From NCBI RefSeq assembly GCF_020921035.1, contig NC_063150.1, forward strand, positions 36,131,826 to 36,195,825: a stretch of 64,000 bases of DNA, in the 5' to 3' direction. Both the position numbers and the translations under genes were made by a program. Of this stretch, positions 13,087-22,367 are shown piece after piece. Position 1 is the stretch's first letter, and every line of letters begins with the position of its first letter. Source of the stretch: Rhodamnia argentea. Its lineage: Eukaryota; Streptophyta; Magnoliopsida; Myrtales; Myrtaceae. The notes beneath the pieces are model-generated. The model did not search any database, was not told where the DNA came from, and saw only the letters and a list, made by a program, of their open reading frames with translations.

Positions 13087-13160
<74 letters not shown>
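8881..13160. mobile_element. Nested non-coding insertion inside copia RNase H (LTR-retroelement-like)
   Basis: About 4.28 kb separates the two halves of the copia RNase H. I see no transposase or polymerase in it. Two similar promoter-like blocks occur: 'cctataaatacc' with a CT-rich leader (about 9138-9285) and 'ctttatttaaacccc' with a CT-rich leader (about 10870-10920). Each is preceded by an 'atgagcgaaat' block (8906 and 10684). This could be two diverged LTRs of a decayed, possibly Ty3/gypsy-like element, but internal genes are not recognisable. The short open frames at 9646-9870, 11831-12112 and 12564-12770 match nothing I know. The right end abuts the AT/GT microsatellite. Confidence 0.45.
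9241..9285. repeat. (CT)n microsatellite
   Basis: About 22 uninterrupted CT units, followed by a short GC-rich 'gcgcgcctgcgcctgcgcgc' stretch. It lies just after a TATA-like motif, consistent with a CT-rich transcribed leader in the nested element. Confidence 0.95.

Positions 13161-13161
<1 letters not shown>
13089..13161. repeat. Compound (AT)n(GT)n microsatellite
   Basis: An uninterrupted TA run (13089-13119) passes directly into a GT run (13120-13161). It sits exactly at the right-hand junction of the nested insertion, so it may have grown from the junction sequence. The open frames reading through it are artefacts of the repeat. Confidence 0.95.
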
Positions 13162-13163
<2 letters not shown>

Positions 13164-13575
13164 CGTAGTGATAAGCAACTTGCAGACATATTTACCAAGG
13201 CTTTTCCTAAAGATTTTTCCCAAACTACGGTATCCAAGCTAACCTTCGATGACGTCTTCGCTTCATCTTGGAGGGGGAGCGCTGGAGCGAAACGGACACC
13301 ATATCGTCTTAATCCCAATATAGAAGGAAATATGGCTGGGTTGTGCGATAGCTGTACTTACCAAATTTATTACTGTAACTCGTTGTATTGCTTTCTATTA
13401 AAATATAATGAGTCCTCCCTAAAGAAAACAAGATGAATTGGAGATTTACTACGGTGAATGTAACCTTCCAAGGGATTACACAATTGGTCATCTGAACCAC
13501 GTTCCCTTGAGTGTCCCTCGTCTCTTCTTTTATCTCTCTTCTACACATAATCATCATTAAATCACATTTTCATCC
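13162..13575 (+). mobile_element. 3' end of copia fragment 2: RNase H tail, polypurine tract, 3' LTR remnant
   Basis: The frame starting at 13163 reads [13 protein letters not shown], the classic end of copia RNase H, then SKL...SSWRGS, followed by the purine run 'ggagggggag' (13270-13279), a polypurine tract. The LTR should begin just after it, at about 13283; its far end is not certain. Array flank DNA ('cttcctcggattagatgag', 13590) resumes by about 13580, so the LTR is at most some 290 bases. It shows no obvious similarity to the LTR remnant before 4130, so the two copia pieces are different elements. Confidence 0.7.
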
Positions 13576-13579
13576 GCAA

Positions 13580-14390
13580 TGTAAACCTTCCTCGGATTAG
13601 ATGAGATAAATTCCAAGCATACGGTATTGTCCTGTTACTAGTCGAAGTTCTTCGTTAAAGCCACAACCCGGTCAACCCGTTCGTTGTGCTTGATGTTGCG
13701 ATTGAAAGGGTGCTTCAAATAGGAATTGGAGTGACGCGCTTCTTGTTGATGTCCACGGCGATTCTCTTCGGACACGTCGCCAAGACGGTGATGTACTTCG
13801 TCTGCAAGTTCGATGTTGGCCCCCATGGGAATGTTGACAAATCTATCTTGGCTGAGCATCTCCAGGCATATCCAGGAGTTTATGCCACTCACAAGATCAA
13901 AGACTTACATAGAGATTGTACAGACCTCATAATTACTTGTACTTCCCAGAAAAAATACAGTGCGAGTCAGCCCAATCAAGTGTATAATTATTTGATGATT
14001 CGTGTTAATGCCGTGTAGCTGAGTTTTGTTTAACCATAAATCTTCATGAGATTAATACACATGGACATATATGTATGCACATAGATCCATGAACATGCTT
14101 TGAGCCATAGACTGACTTGTAAATCATGTCTCTTCTGTCATGTCATCATCGTAACTTTTTTAAATAATATCAGGGAGATGTTACCTAAAAGTTATAGACA
14201 TTCATGGGATTGGTCTATGTATCTTTCATGATCAATGGCTGACCTTACGATACGTCTAATTAACTGATTTCTTGGTCATCTAGGTCATTTCGAGAGGGCA
14301 CTTGAGAGGAGATCTAATCTAGACAAAATACTTGTTTCCTTAGATTATTGACTTTGGTACCTTCGCTCGCCGGATTTACCGTTTCACTTC
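13580..14390 (+). pseudogene. C-terminal relic of a divergent array paralogue (relic D)
   Basis: From about 13690 to 13890 an open frame (inside 13686-14018) encodes a hydrophobic segment followed by AKTVMYFVCK, FDVGPHGNVDKS and AEHL. These line up with QTVIYFVCK, SYHHENIDKS and ADHL of intact copy E. The insertion and different residues between YFVCK and VDKS show that it derives from a different subfamily member. Nothing upstream encodes the first 260 or so residues. Flanks at 13590-13610 and 14315-14385 match 2030-2050 and 2848-2900 around relic B. It is a truncated relic, duplicated as part of the array unit. Confidence 0.7.
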
Positions 14391-14635
14391 CCAAATAGAA
14401 ATGCATTGCTTACTTTCTCTTTCCCCAAATATCGCACACTTGAAGACTCCGCAGATACATTCCAATTCTTGGATATATGTAGATCCTATGGATCAAAGGA
14501 TAAGTCGTGCCTTCTAAGAAGGATTAACATTCAATTTATAAACTCAAACTGCTAATCGTTTCCAAATATCATAACGCGAGAGACTTAAAAAAAATGAACT
14601 GGTTGTTAGATTCAAGCAAATTATTCCTTAAATTG

Positions 14636-15270
14636 GCAAAAAATGTCAAAAGAATCTCGAACCTATTGCATTTGTGCTAATTTAGTTCTAAACTTTTTAA
14701 TTATACAAATTTATTTCTAAACATTTTGTATTTGTGTCAATTAAATCCATTCAGCAAATTTTGTGAAAACCGACGACGGGACACCGGTAGTCCTGCGTGG
14801 CTCGGCTAGCATTGATGTGGACACCTTTTTTCATAAATTTTTAAAAATTTTTTTTTTTGTTTTTCTCTCCTTTTTCATTTTCTTTTCTTTCTTTTTTTTT
14901 TTTAGATTGAGACCGGTGACCCTCGTTGGAACTAGGTAGGGGCTGCGACACCCTCGCTATATTCGGGCCAAGCGAGGGCGCCATGACCCTCGTAGGGTTT
15001 GGGGGAGGGCCTGGCCAGCCCTCAATCTTAAATAGTAAAGAATAGAAAAAGAAGAAAAGAAGAAAAAAATTATAAAAATTATAAAAATAAAATATACGTT
15101 AAAAATTATGGGAAAATATCCATGCCAGCGATTTACGGTAAAAGTAGGCCGGATGTAAATAATTGGCTCAATTATAAAAGGCCTGGGACTAAATTACCAT
15201 CATTAAAATGTTTAAAATTGAATTTGCATAAATGCAATAGGTTTATAACTTTTTTTTTTCACTTTTCCCT
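14636..15270. mobile_element. Long-TIR MITE, non-coding
   Basis: The left arm begins near 14640 ('gaacctattgcatttgtgc'). The right arm ends near 15265 and contains the reverse-complement pattern ('gcataaatgcaataggttta', 15223-15242). Arms are about 100 bases and imperfect. The interior has a T-rich tract, a GC-rich block (14905-15025) and an A-rich tract. Same family as 1420-1990 and 17522-20716. No coding capacity. Confidence 0.7.
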
Positions 15271-15374
15271 TTTAAGTTGAGAGAAACTAATATTGATGTC
15301 CTCGATGTACATAGGTATACATGGTAATATGGTAGGAAGAGAAGGCCGTCCGCTTGTTGATTACATAATATTTT

Positions 15375-15541
15375 AAGCATGATTGGTTTGTTTTGTACGC
15401 ATTAACTTATCTCTTTTTATATATGATAGAGTACCCTTATGTACATATAAACTCACTTGAACGATTAATCATTGCCTAAAGACCGTGTTCTAATTGTAAC
15501 ACCCTCAGTCTTGAAGCTCCACATATTTGGGGAATCAGAGG
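15375..15541 (+). promoter_or_regulatory. Promoter/5' UTR of intact membrane-protein gene (copy E)
   Basis: It is conserved with the DNA before copy C (2915-3094), including 'atatatgatagagtaccc', 'gtacatataaactcactt' and 'aacaccctcagtcttgaagctccaca'. The conservation between two array units suggests either recent duplication or retained promoter elements. No precise transcription start can be named. Confidence 0.5.
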
Positions 15542-16540
15542 ATGGATCGAGAGCAAGAGGAAATGCAATTCCTTGGTTTGCTTGGCATCATCAAGGAATC
15601 CATCAAGATCATATTCACATGGAGGAAGATCTTCAGCCAAATCACACTCGCCCTCATCCTCCCTCTCTCCTTCATCTTCTTAGCTCACATCGAGATCTCC
15701 AACTTGCTCTTCGGAAAGATCCACCACGATGAGGGCGAACTCGACCGCACCAAAGCCGACACCTCCAGACACAATAAGCTCAGTGACCGCCTGACCTCGG
15801 ACAGAATTGAGCTCTGGTTCTTTAGGGCGGTCTACTTCATCCTGTATCTCATCTTCTCTCTTCTTTCCACGGCCGCCGTCGTGTACACGATCGCATGCGT
15901 GTACACCTCGAAACCGATCACTTTTGGGAGAGTGATGAGTGTCGTCCCGAAGGTGTGGAAGAGGCTCATGATCACATTCTTATGGAGTTTTCTCGCTGTC
16001 TTCGTCTACAACCTCGTGACTTTTCCAGTCTTCTACCTCTTGTTTTCTCTTTTCGACTCTGCCGCCATCACAATAGCCCTATTCTTCATCCTCCTCATCT
16101 TATACCTCTCTGGGTTTGTGTATATCTCTGTAATTTGGCACTTGGCTGGTGTGATCTCAGTCCTAGAGGACATCTATGGTATTCAGGCAATGTTCAAGAG
16201 CAAGGACCTGATCAAGGGTAAGCTCGGGGTGTCGATAGCTATCATCCTCTGGCTAATGATTGGGTCCACGGCAATCCAAACGATGTTCAACGTCTTTGTG
16301 GCCTTCGGATCCGGATCAGGGTTTGTGAGGTTAGGGTTTGCGGTCCTTTGTTTCTTGCTCCTGTTCAAGCTGTTCCTCTTCAGCCTCGTCGTGCAGACCG
16401 TGATTTACTTCGTGTGCAAGTCATACCACCATGAGAACATCGACAAGTCGGCGCTCGCGGATCATCTCGAGGTTTATCTCTTGGCTGAATACATCCCTCT
16501 CAAATCCCAGGACCTACAGCTAGAACGGATAGACGTATGA
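15542..16540 (+). CDS. Multi-pass membrane protein, intact array copy E (332 aa)
   Basis: A complete, intronless 332-residue frame. I chose the MDREQEEMQFLG start at 15542 over an in-frame ATG 15 bases upstream because copy C has only the MDREQ start. The N-terminus is soluble. Hydrophobic, probably membrane-spanning segments lie at about 33-50, 96-120, 143-168, 175-200, 230-255 and 263-293. A charged loop at 56-92 separates the first two. Family landmarks are DIYGIQAMFKS (210-220), LIKGK (223-227), and YFVCKSYHHENIDKSALADHL (289-309) at the cytosol-facing tail. The family is plant-specific and expanded in tandem; its biochemical role is unknown to me and I assign none. This is the only copy in the window seen to be whole. 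Confidence 0.85.
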   Translation: MDREQEEMQFLGLLGIIKESIKIIFTWRKIFSQITLALILPLSFIFLAHIEISNLLFGKIHHDEGELDRTKADTSRHNKLSDRLTSDRIELWFFRAVYFILYLIFSLLSTAAVVYTIACVYTSKPITFGRVMSVVPKVWKRLMITFLWSFLAVFVYNLVTFPVFYLLFSLFDSAAITIALFFILLILYLSGFVYISVIWHLAGVISVLEDIYGIQAMFKSKDLIKGKLGVSIAIILWLMIGSTAIQTMFNVFVAFGSGSGFVRLGFAVLCFLLLFKLFLFSLVVQTVIYFVCKSYHHENIDKSALADHLEVYLLAEYIPLKSQDLQLERIDV

Positions 16541-17521
16541 CCCGACCTTTCTAATAATGTTCAGAAGGTCCGGGTGCATCTTGTTCTTCATGACCTTACA
16601 CCAAGATGATCACGGAAACAATAAAGAAGCAAAACAAGATGCTCACCTCTAGGCTCTAGTATAGACGTAACTGCTGCCTACTTGAGTCATCTATTTGGTT
16701 CATCTAGTTTTCTATGAGAGTGATCGTTACATTCTCGGATTATACGCAATTGGCAAGTTGTCTTTTAAATATTTGATATGTGTCGGATTGTTTTTGGTCC
16801 TTTACTCCACGTCATTTTATGCAAATAAGGCATCATCGGCCGGTTTTCATCCATGACCATACGAGATTATATTCTTGTTGTTAAGATGGGTACAAGGGTA
16901 AAAATTCCCACGTTTGTGTCGATATTCCAGTGACATCTCCAAAGTAGTGAGAGAATTTTGTGATGTTGACTGAAGCAATGAACACTTTTTCATCCTTTTA
17001 CCTCCCTTCAGCAACGATTGAGGGCCGACCAGCACAATCATAGTGACATTTTGGTTTTTCTTCTGCTGATTGTCCGGCCCGAGACATCGCCAAGGTCCAA
17101 AGTAGTAAGTTTTTATGTCATTTCACACTTGCTTTTTTATGATTGTCTAATCGTCACATCAGCCACTCTCGATCCGATTTGGTTAATTTTACATCTCTCC
17201 TCATAAAATTACGGAGACAACAGCCTTAATTTGCTAATTTGTTGTCACACAAATTTTTTTGGGATGGAGATTAGCACAGCAGTGTGTTCTGAAAATAATG
17301 TAGAAAGTAAAGTTCATCGAATCAATTTGAATTGAGTGTTGAAGTAAGATTGGAAAATCAGCAAACTAATGTTATGTTTTATCAATAAATAAGTAAAAGT
17401 AACTTTCTTTACTTAGAAATTAGTTAGTTTTCCACGTGACGAGTTGCTTTTTTTATAGCAAATTTTTTTCCGCAGAAAATAAAATACTATATGGTTATAT
17501 CCGTAATCCAACAAATACATA
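16541..17521. other. 3' flank of copy E, duplicated in the array
   Basis: Gene-free. Its order of short matching blocks parallels 416-1250 downstream of copy A. No open frame here resembles a protein I know. It ends where the next MITE begins. Confidence 0.5.
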
Positions 17522-18012
17522 CATGAGAAAAAATTACTAAAAAAATATTAAATTTATTGCAATTGTGCCAATTCCATTCTAAACTTTTTTTTTTTGTCAA
17601 TCCAATCCTAAACCTTTTACATTTATGTCAATTCTATCTATTTACTCGGCTGGCGCTAACATGGCGCTAACGTGTCCAACTTTTAACTATATCTTAATAC
17701 GTTTACGATTGTTTTTATTTATTTGAGTATTTTTTTTTTTTTTTTTCTTCCTTCTTCCTCCAGCCTACCACCAAGCCCGACGATCGGCTAGAGGCGGAGG
17801 TCGCCGAGGCGCAACCTCATAGTGGCCGGTCATCAAGCTCAATAGCTAGCTAGAGGAAGAATGAAGGAAAAAAATTAAAAAAGAAAAGAAAAAAGTAAAA
17901 GGAAAAAATAAATTAATTCAAAACGTTTTTACATTTATGTCAATTCTATCTATTTGCCCGGCTCGCACTAACATGGCGCTAACGTGTTTAACTTTTAACT
18001 ATATCTTAATAC

Positions 18013-18020
18013 ATTTACGA
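18013..18020. repeat. 8-bp target site duplication, left (ATTTACGA)
   Basis: ATTTACGA here is repeated exactly at 20335-20342. An 8-bp duplication is the signature of hAT-superfamily insertion and fixes both element boundaries. The undisturbed MITE sequence 'catttacgattg' is regenerated when the insert is removed. Confidence 0.85.
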
Positions 18021-20334
18021 CGGACACGGCCGGTTCGGTGGAACCGCCGGTTCGGTTCCGTTAAGCGAACCGCCGGTTCATTCGTTCTTTTAATAATAAT
18101 TTTTAAAATAATAAATAATAAAATAAATATAATAAATTATCAATTATAAAATACAATTAAATTGTACATTGTAATAAAATATGGGCAAAAAAAAAGAAGG
18201 AATGGGCTTGAACTTAATGAATTATCATTAGCGCCTACATATCTTCTTGGGGTGAGAATAAGCCCATGTAGTTCTTTTACCTTTGAGAACCCCAACTTAC
18301 CTCTCGTCATCGTCGCTACTCATTGTGGTACCCGTGGCGGTGGTATCTCCAACATCATCGCTAAAAATTCGTGTTCACGATCTAACTCTTGGTGTATATT
18401 TGCCTCGTCCAATCGCCACACAAGCTTAGAGTCCGGGCTTAATCTTGAGCGGGAAATTAATCCTCCAACACTAAATGTTGTTTTGAAGAAGGGGTTGTAA
18501 TATTTGACGACGATGAGGGCGAACTGATACTATTTGGTGACTCTTGAATTTTATCACGAAACTCAAATTGGTGGTTAAATATTTTCTAATTCAAATACTA
18601 TGTTCCTTTTTTTTTTTTTTTTTAAGCATATTATACCTATACTAAGTGAACTACACCTTGCTACGTGAGGCGAGTTGTAAGATCGAATACTTAAACTATA
18701 TCTACTACAAATTCTCCATATAATGCTACTATAGATTCTTTAATATGTCCTAATATATTTGAAATATCTATTGAATCTTCCAATATAAACAATCATGATA
18801 ATACACATTCAAATAATCTTGTAAACCTTCTAATTTAATATGTGGATCAAAAACAATACCAACTAAATAGACAAGAGGAATTTGCAAATAATAATGCAAC
18901 CATTTTTTCGCATTACTAAAATAGTTCGACCTAATTGGTATCATTTTCATATTCACTAAAAACACTACCAATATTAACACACTCTATTAAAAATAAATGC
19001 GTTGTAGGATAATAAATACCGATAAAGTCTTAGTGGCATCATTAAAAATTTTCAAAATATCTAAAATTTTCTTGCAACGTCCCAATGTTGAGGAAGTAAA
19101 GTAATTTGGAATATTTTGTGAAATAAACATAAATAATAAATCTTTATATTCAAAAGTTTAAAATAAATTAAAAGGTCGGAATATCTTTGGAAATCTTCTT
19201 GCCCTTCTCCCATTTGTTTACAAAATTTTCCCATGATTTCTACATTGGGGACGACTCCATAAAAATTTATTGCCTTTATTAGGGCGAGGAAGTGTCAGAG
19301 TTGTAAACCATCTTGTACAATAAATTTAAAACATGACAAGACATCTAATGTGAAAATTGTCAAAGTGGGTTTGCAATATTTTCTAATTGGGAATAGAAGC
19401 GGTATTTGGCGGCATTATCAAAACCAATTGAAAATACTTTATTTATTAAATTATATTCTTCTAAAACTTGCCTAATTATTCTATAAATATTATGAGCGAA
19501 TGGCTTTATAAAACTCGGAATGATAAGTTTTTTGAATCATCCAATTGTTATCTATCCAATGACACGTGACACCCATATAAGAATATTTGCCAGGATCACT
19601 CCAAATATCGCTACCTATATGCACACGTCCATTGAATTTGAAAAATTTTGTAAGATTTTTTCTTTTATAAAGATGAAAACTTGCGTTTAAGAGTATTTTT
19701 GGAATAGTTGGCGCGACAAATTTATCAAATATTTATATTAAAATTTTAAATTGAGCATGATCAAGGGCAACATATTCACCTAATGTTTGTTTATAAAGTT
19801 GTGAAACGAAATAAAGGATGAGGTTAGAAGGATTTGTTGTTGCGTATTGTTCCTTCGTTATGTTTTTTCAATGTTTGGTTTTCATAAATTTATATGTTTC
19901 ACAATATTTATTTTTTTCTTGTAGTTGTTGTATTTTCGGCCCTTCCGTTGCTCATTTGGTTGCTTTTTATACCGGGGGAGGATGAAGACTTTCTTTGTTG
20001 GGTTGCTCCGTTAATCGGACATAGTTGATATTATCGTGTCTCTTCCCACTTGCATACTAGGATCATATTCGAATGGGATCTGAATCTCCATGTCATTTTC
20101 CTTTTTTTTTTTGGAGAATTGAGAAATTAGTCGGGATTGAAGAATTGGGGATTTGGCATTTGAGAGGATTTGGAGTTGGAGATTTGTGACAAAATGAAAG
20201 GGAGATTGTATTTTAAGATTATTTTTAATTTTTTTATTTTATAAAGAACTAAAGAGGGGGGGGGGGGGGGGGGGAGACCCCCCCCCCCCCCCCCCCTTTT
20301 TTTTTCCCCCCCCCTCCCCTTTCCCAATGCCCTA
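18021..20334 (-). pseudogene. Decayed hAT transposon (RICESLEEPER/BED-type transposase remnants)
   Basis: Flanked by the 8-bp duplication ATTTACGA. Transposase remnants read on the minus strand, in pieces across shifts and stops. Around 19560-19650 is 'SDIWSD' followed by a 'YMGVTCHWID' stretch. Around 19400-19450 is 'FSIGFDNA', and at 18768-18980 'IPLVYLVGIVFDPHIKL', the hAT region that normally reads as LDPR.K. The N-terminal region, where a BED finger would sit, is not recognisable. The right terminus ends '...gccctA', that is TAGGGC when read inward, while the left terminus appears to have lost its first bases (starts 'cggacacgg'). Near the right end is a G19/C19 inverted run. Inactive. 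Confidence 0.75.
20256..20296. repeat. G19-AGA-C19 perfect inverted repeat
   Basis: Nineteen G (20256-20274), a three-base loop (AGA), then nineteen C (20278-20296), followed by T9 and C9 runs. It lies in the subterminal region of the hAT. It could be a true homopolymer hairpin or an assembly artefact; the open frame through it (Gly/Pro runs) is not a gene. Confidence 0.9.
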
Positions 20335-20716
20335 ATTTACGATTGTCATTATTTATTTAAGTATTCTTTTTTTTTTTTTTTTTTTTTTCCTTCTTCCTCC
20401 AGCCTACCACCAAGCCCGATGACCGGCCGGAGGCGGAGGCCGTCAAGCCAATACTGATAGAGGAAGAATGAAGGAAACAAATTAAAAAAAGAAAAGGAAA
20501 GAGGAAAAGGAAAAAATAAATTAATTCAAAAATTTTTAAAATATTAGTAAAGATAGGTCACGCCGGCGTTGAAAAAAACATAAACACACGAAGCCAAATG
20601 GATTGAATTAGCACAAACACAAGAGGTTTATGATTGAATTGATAAAAAAAAAAAGATTTAGAAGTGAATTGGCACAATTACAATAGATTTAGAATACTTT
20701 TTGGTAACTCTTCCAC

Positions 20717-22367
20717 ACAAACGAAGGGATATAGGAGTTAACGGGTGTTGAAACCTAACAACCTAATAATAGTTAACAACAATGATCCTGACAACTCAAA
20801 CTATGAAAGCCCCGAGGCGTCTCTTCTTGGCATAAGCATGTCAACGGCACCACCATGGCAACCAATCACATATCTTCATTTTTATAAATCCCATTCACTT
20901 TGTAAGCATAACCCGAAATTGAATAGATCAAACTCCCCCTCCTAGATGGTTTTGAATGTTTCTAACGAGGGTAAGAATATATGAATTTTGAAAAGGAAAT
21001 GACATTTTCATTATGGACACAAGAATAATGGGCGTTAAAGTACAAAGTGGTCTTCCCAAATATAATCCAAATTTGTCTTTGGTATTCCCCAATGTAGATG
21101 TATGAAATATGGTCATGCGGTAAGACGAACTATTGTCGTGGTGTTTTATCTTGATATTATTGTTTCGTGTAGGAAAATAAAAATTTTATAAGACATTTGA
21201 TAAATTTGTCATAGTTATAGCACTCCATAATTATCGCATTTTTTAGGAAGTTGTTTAACCTATTTCTTAGTGTACATAGTTTTAAAATATATATTATCAA
21301 ATGCACAAATTACAACAGTTAATAGCCTGGCTACGACGTGGCATAACCATACTCAACACCAAAATAACACTTAGTCTAGAAAAGTAAGAAATTTAACTTG
21401 GTTGATAACTTATTCAAGGGATTAGTAAGTCCTCGTCTAAGTAATAATACTGGATATATCCAAAATCAGTCTTATTTATAGGTAACTATTAACTTAGAAC
21501 CTATAATAAAATAACTACTAACATGTCTAATGCATAATCATCAACTTCTCTGTATTATAATTAAGTTTTAATTTTTATCTATTTTTACATGGCAACAAAT
21601 AATTATTTAGCGCATGGCAAGCATTTCTGCTCTAAAAATCAACTTATCGCTAGAAGTTGATTTTTCTACTTTTGCTTCGGAGTAAAAGTTGCTTTTTTTT
21701 TTACTTATGAAAATAGCTGCAAAAGTAAAAAAATGAAGTTATGTGATCAAATCGATTTTTACTCTAGAAGTTGCGTTATCAAATGAATTTCTATTGCGGA
21801 AGATGATATAAATAAGAGCGATTTCCTTTTAAAAAAATTAAACTAGAAAATGACAATTAAACTAGATAACAACACATAAATAGTTTTTTTAGTAAGTGAA
21901 GATCGATATTTCATTTTTGAAAAAAAAATGTACACAATGTCTTTGGACTAGGGGTATGTCGTCGAAAAATTGTTTTGAAGACACCGTGCGAAGCACAAAT
22001 CGACAACGTAGGAGCCGAAGTTTCGATGATTCACTCCAAGCGCGGGACGCTACTATACAATCCTATTCAAAGATGACGTGAAGTCTACTTTTCCCACCAC
22101 CACCCTCTAAATTGAGAAAAATATTTTTATTCTCTTCATCTTAAAGAATACTTTCGAATTTTACGTCTCAAAGTTTAGACAAGTAATTTAAATGCTTTTA
22201 CTCAGTCTAGTAGTGGTGTTTTTGATAATTTCGTAAAAAAAAAAGGAAAATAATTGTTTTTTAAAATTTTTTTTTTTGGGTCGAAAAAGAAAATGAAGAT
22301 GATGACGATGAAAATCTCTCTCTCTCTCTTCTCTCTCTCGTCCCCAAGAAATTGCAGAGAGCTGACA
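20717..22367. other. Intergenic region upstream of the TPR gene
   Basis: AT-rich, no supported gene. A CT-rich run at 22316-22341 lies directly before the preferred TPR start and looks like a plant 5' leader. No clear TATA box is asserted. Confidence 0.5.

Larger units (their letters stand above)
17522..20716. mobile_element. Long-TIR MITE with internal tandem duplication, interrupted by a hAT element
   Basis: The left arm starts near 17525 ('ttattgcaattgtgccaatt', 17553-17572) and the right arm ends near 20712 ('aattggcacaattacaatag', 20667-20686), an inverted repeat. Inside, a unit of about 305 bases occurs twice: 17616-17924, and 17927-18020 continued at 20335-20530 (shared 'aacatggcgctaacgtg' and 'cctccagcctaccaccaagc'). 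The second unit is split by the hAT at 18021-20334. Without the hAT the element would be about 880 bases. Confidence 0.75.

Noticed and set aside
13005-13436. Several frames with His-Thr, Cys-Val and Tyr-Ile runs
   Set aside because: They read through the AT/GT microsatellite; only the [11 protein letters not shown] segment is genuine, as copia RNase H.
20127-20327. Gly/Pro-run open frame on the minus strand
   Set aside because: Created entirely by the G19/C19 and neighbouring homopolymer runs at the hAT end; no gene signal.
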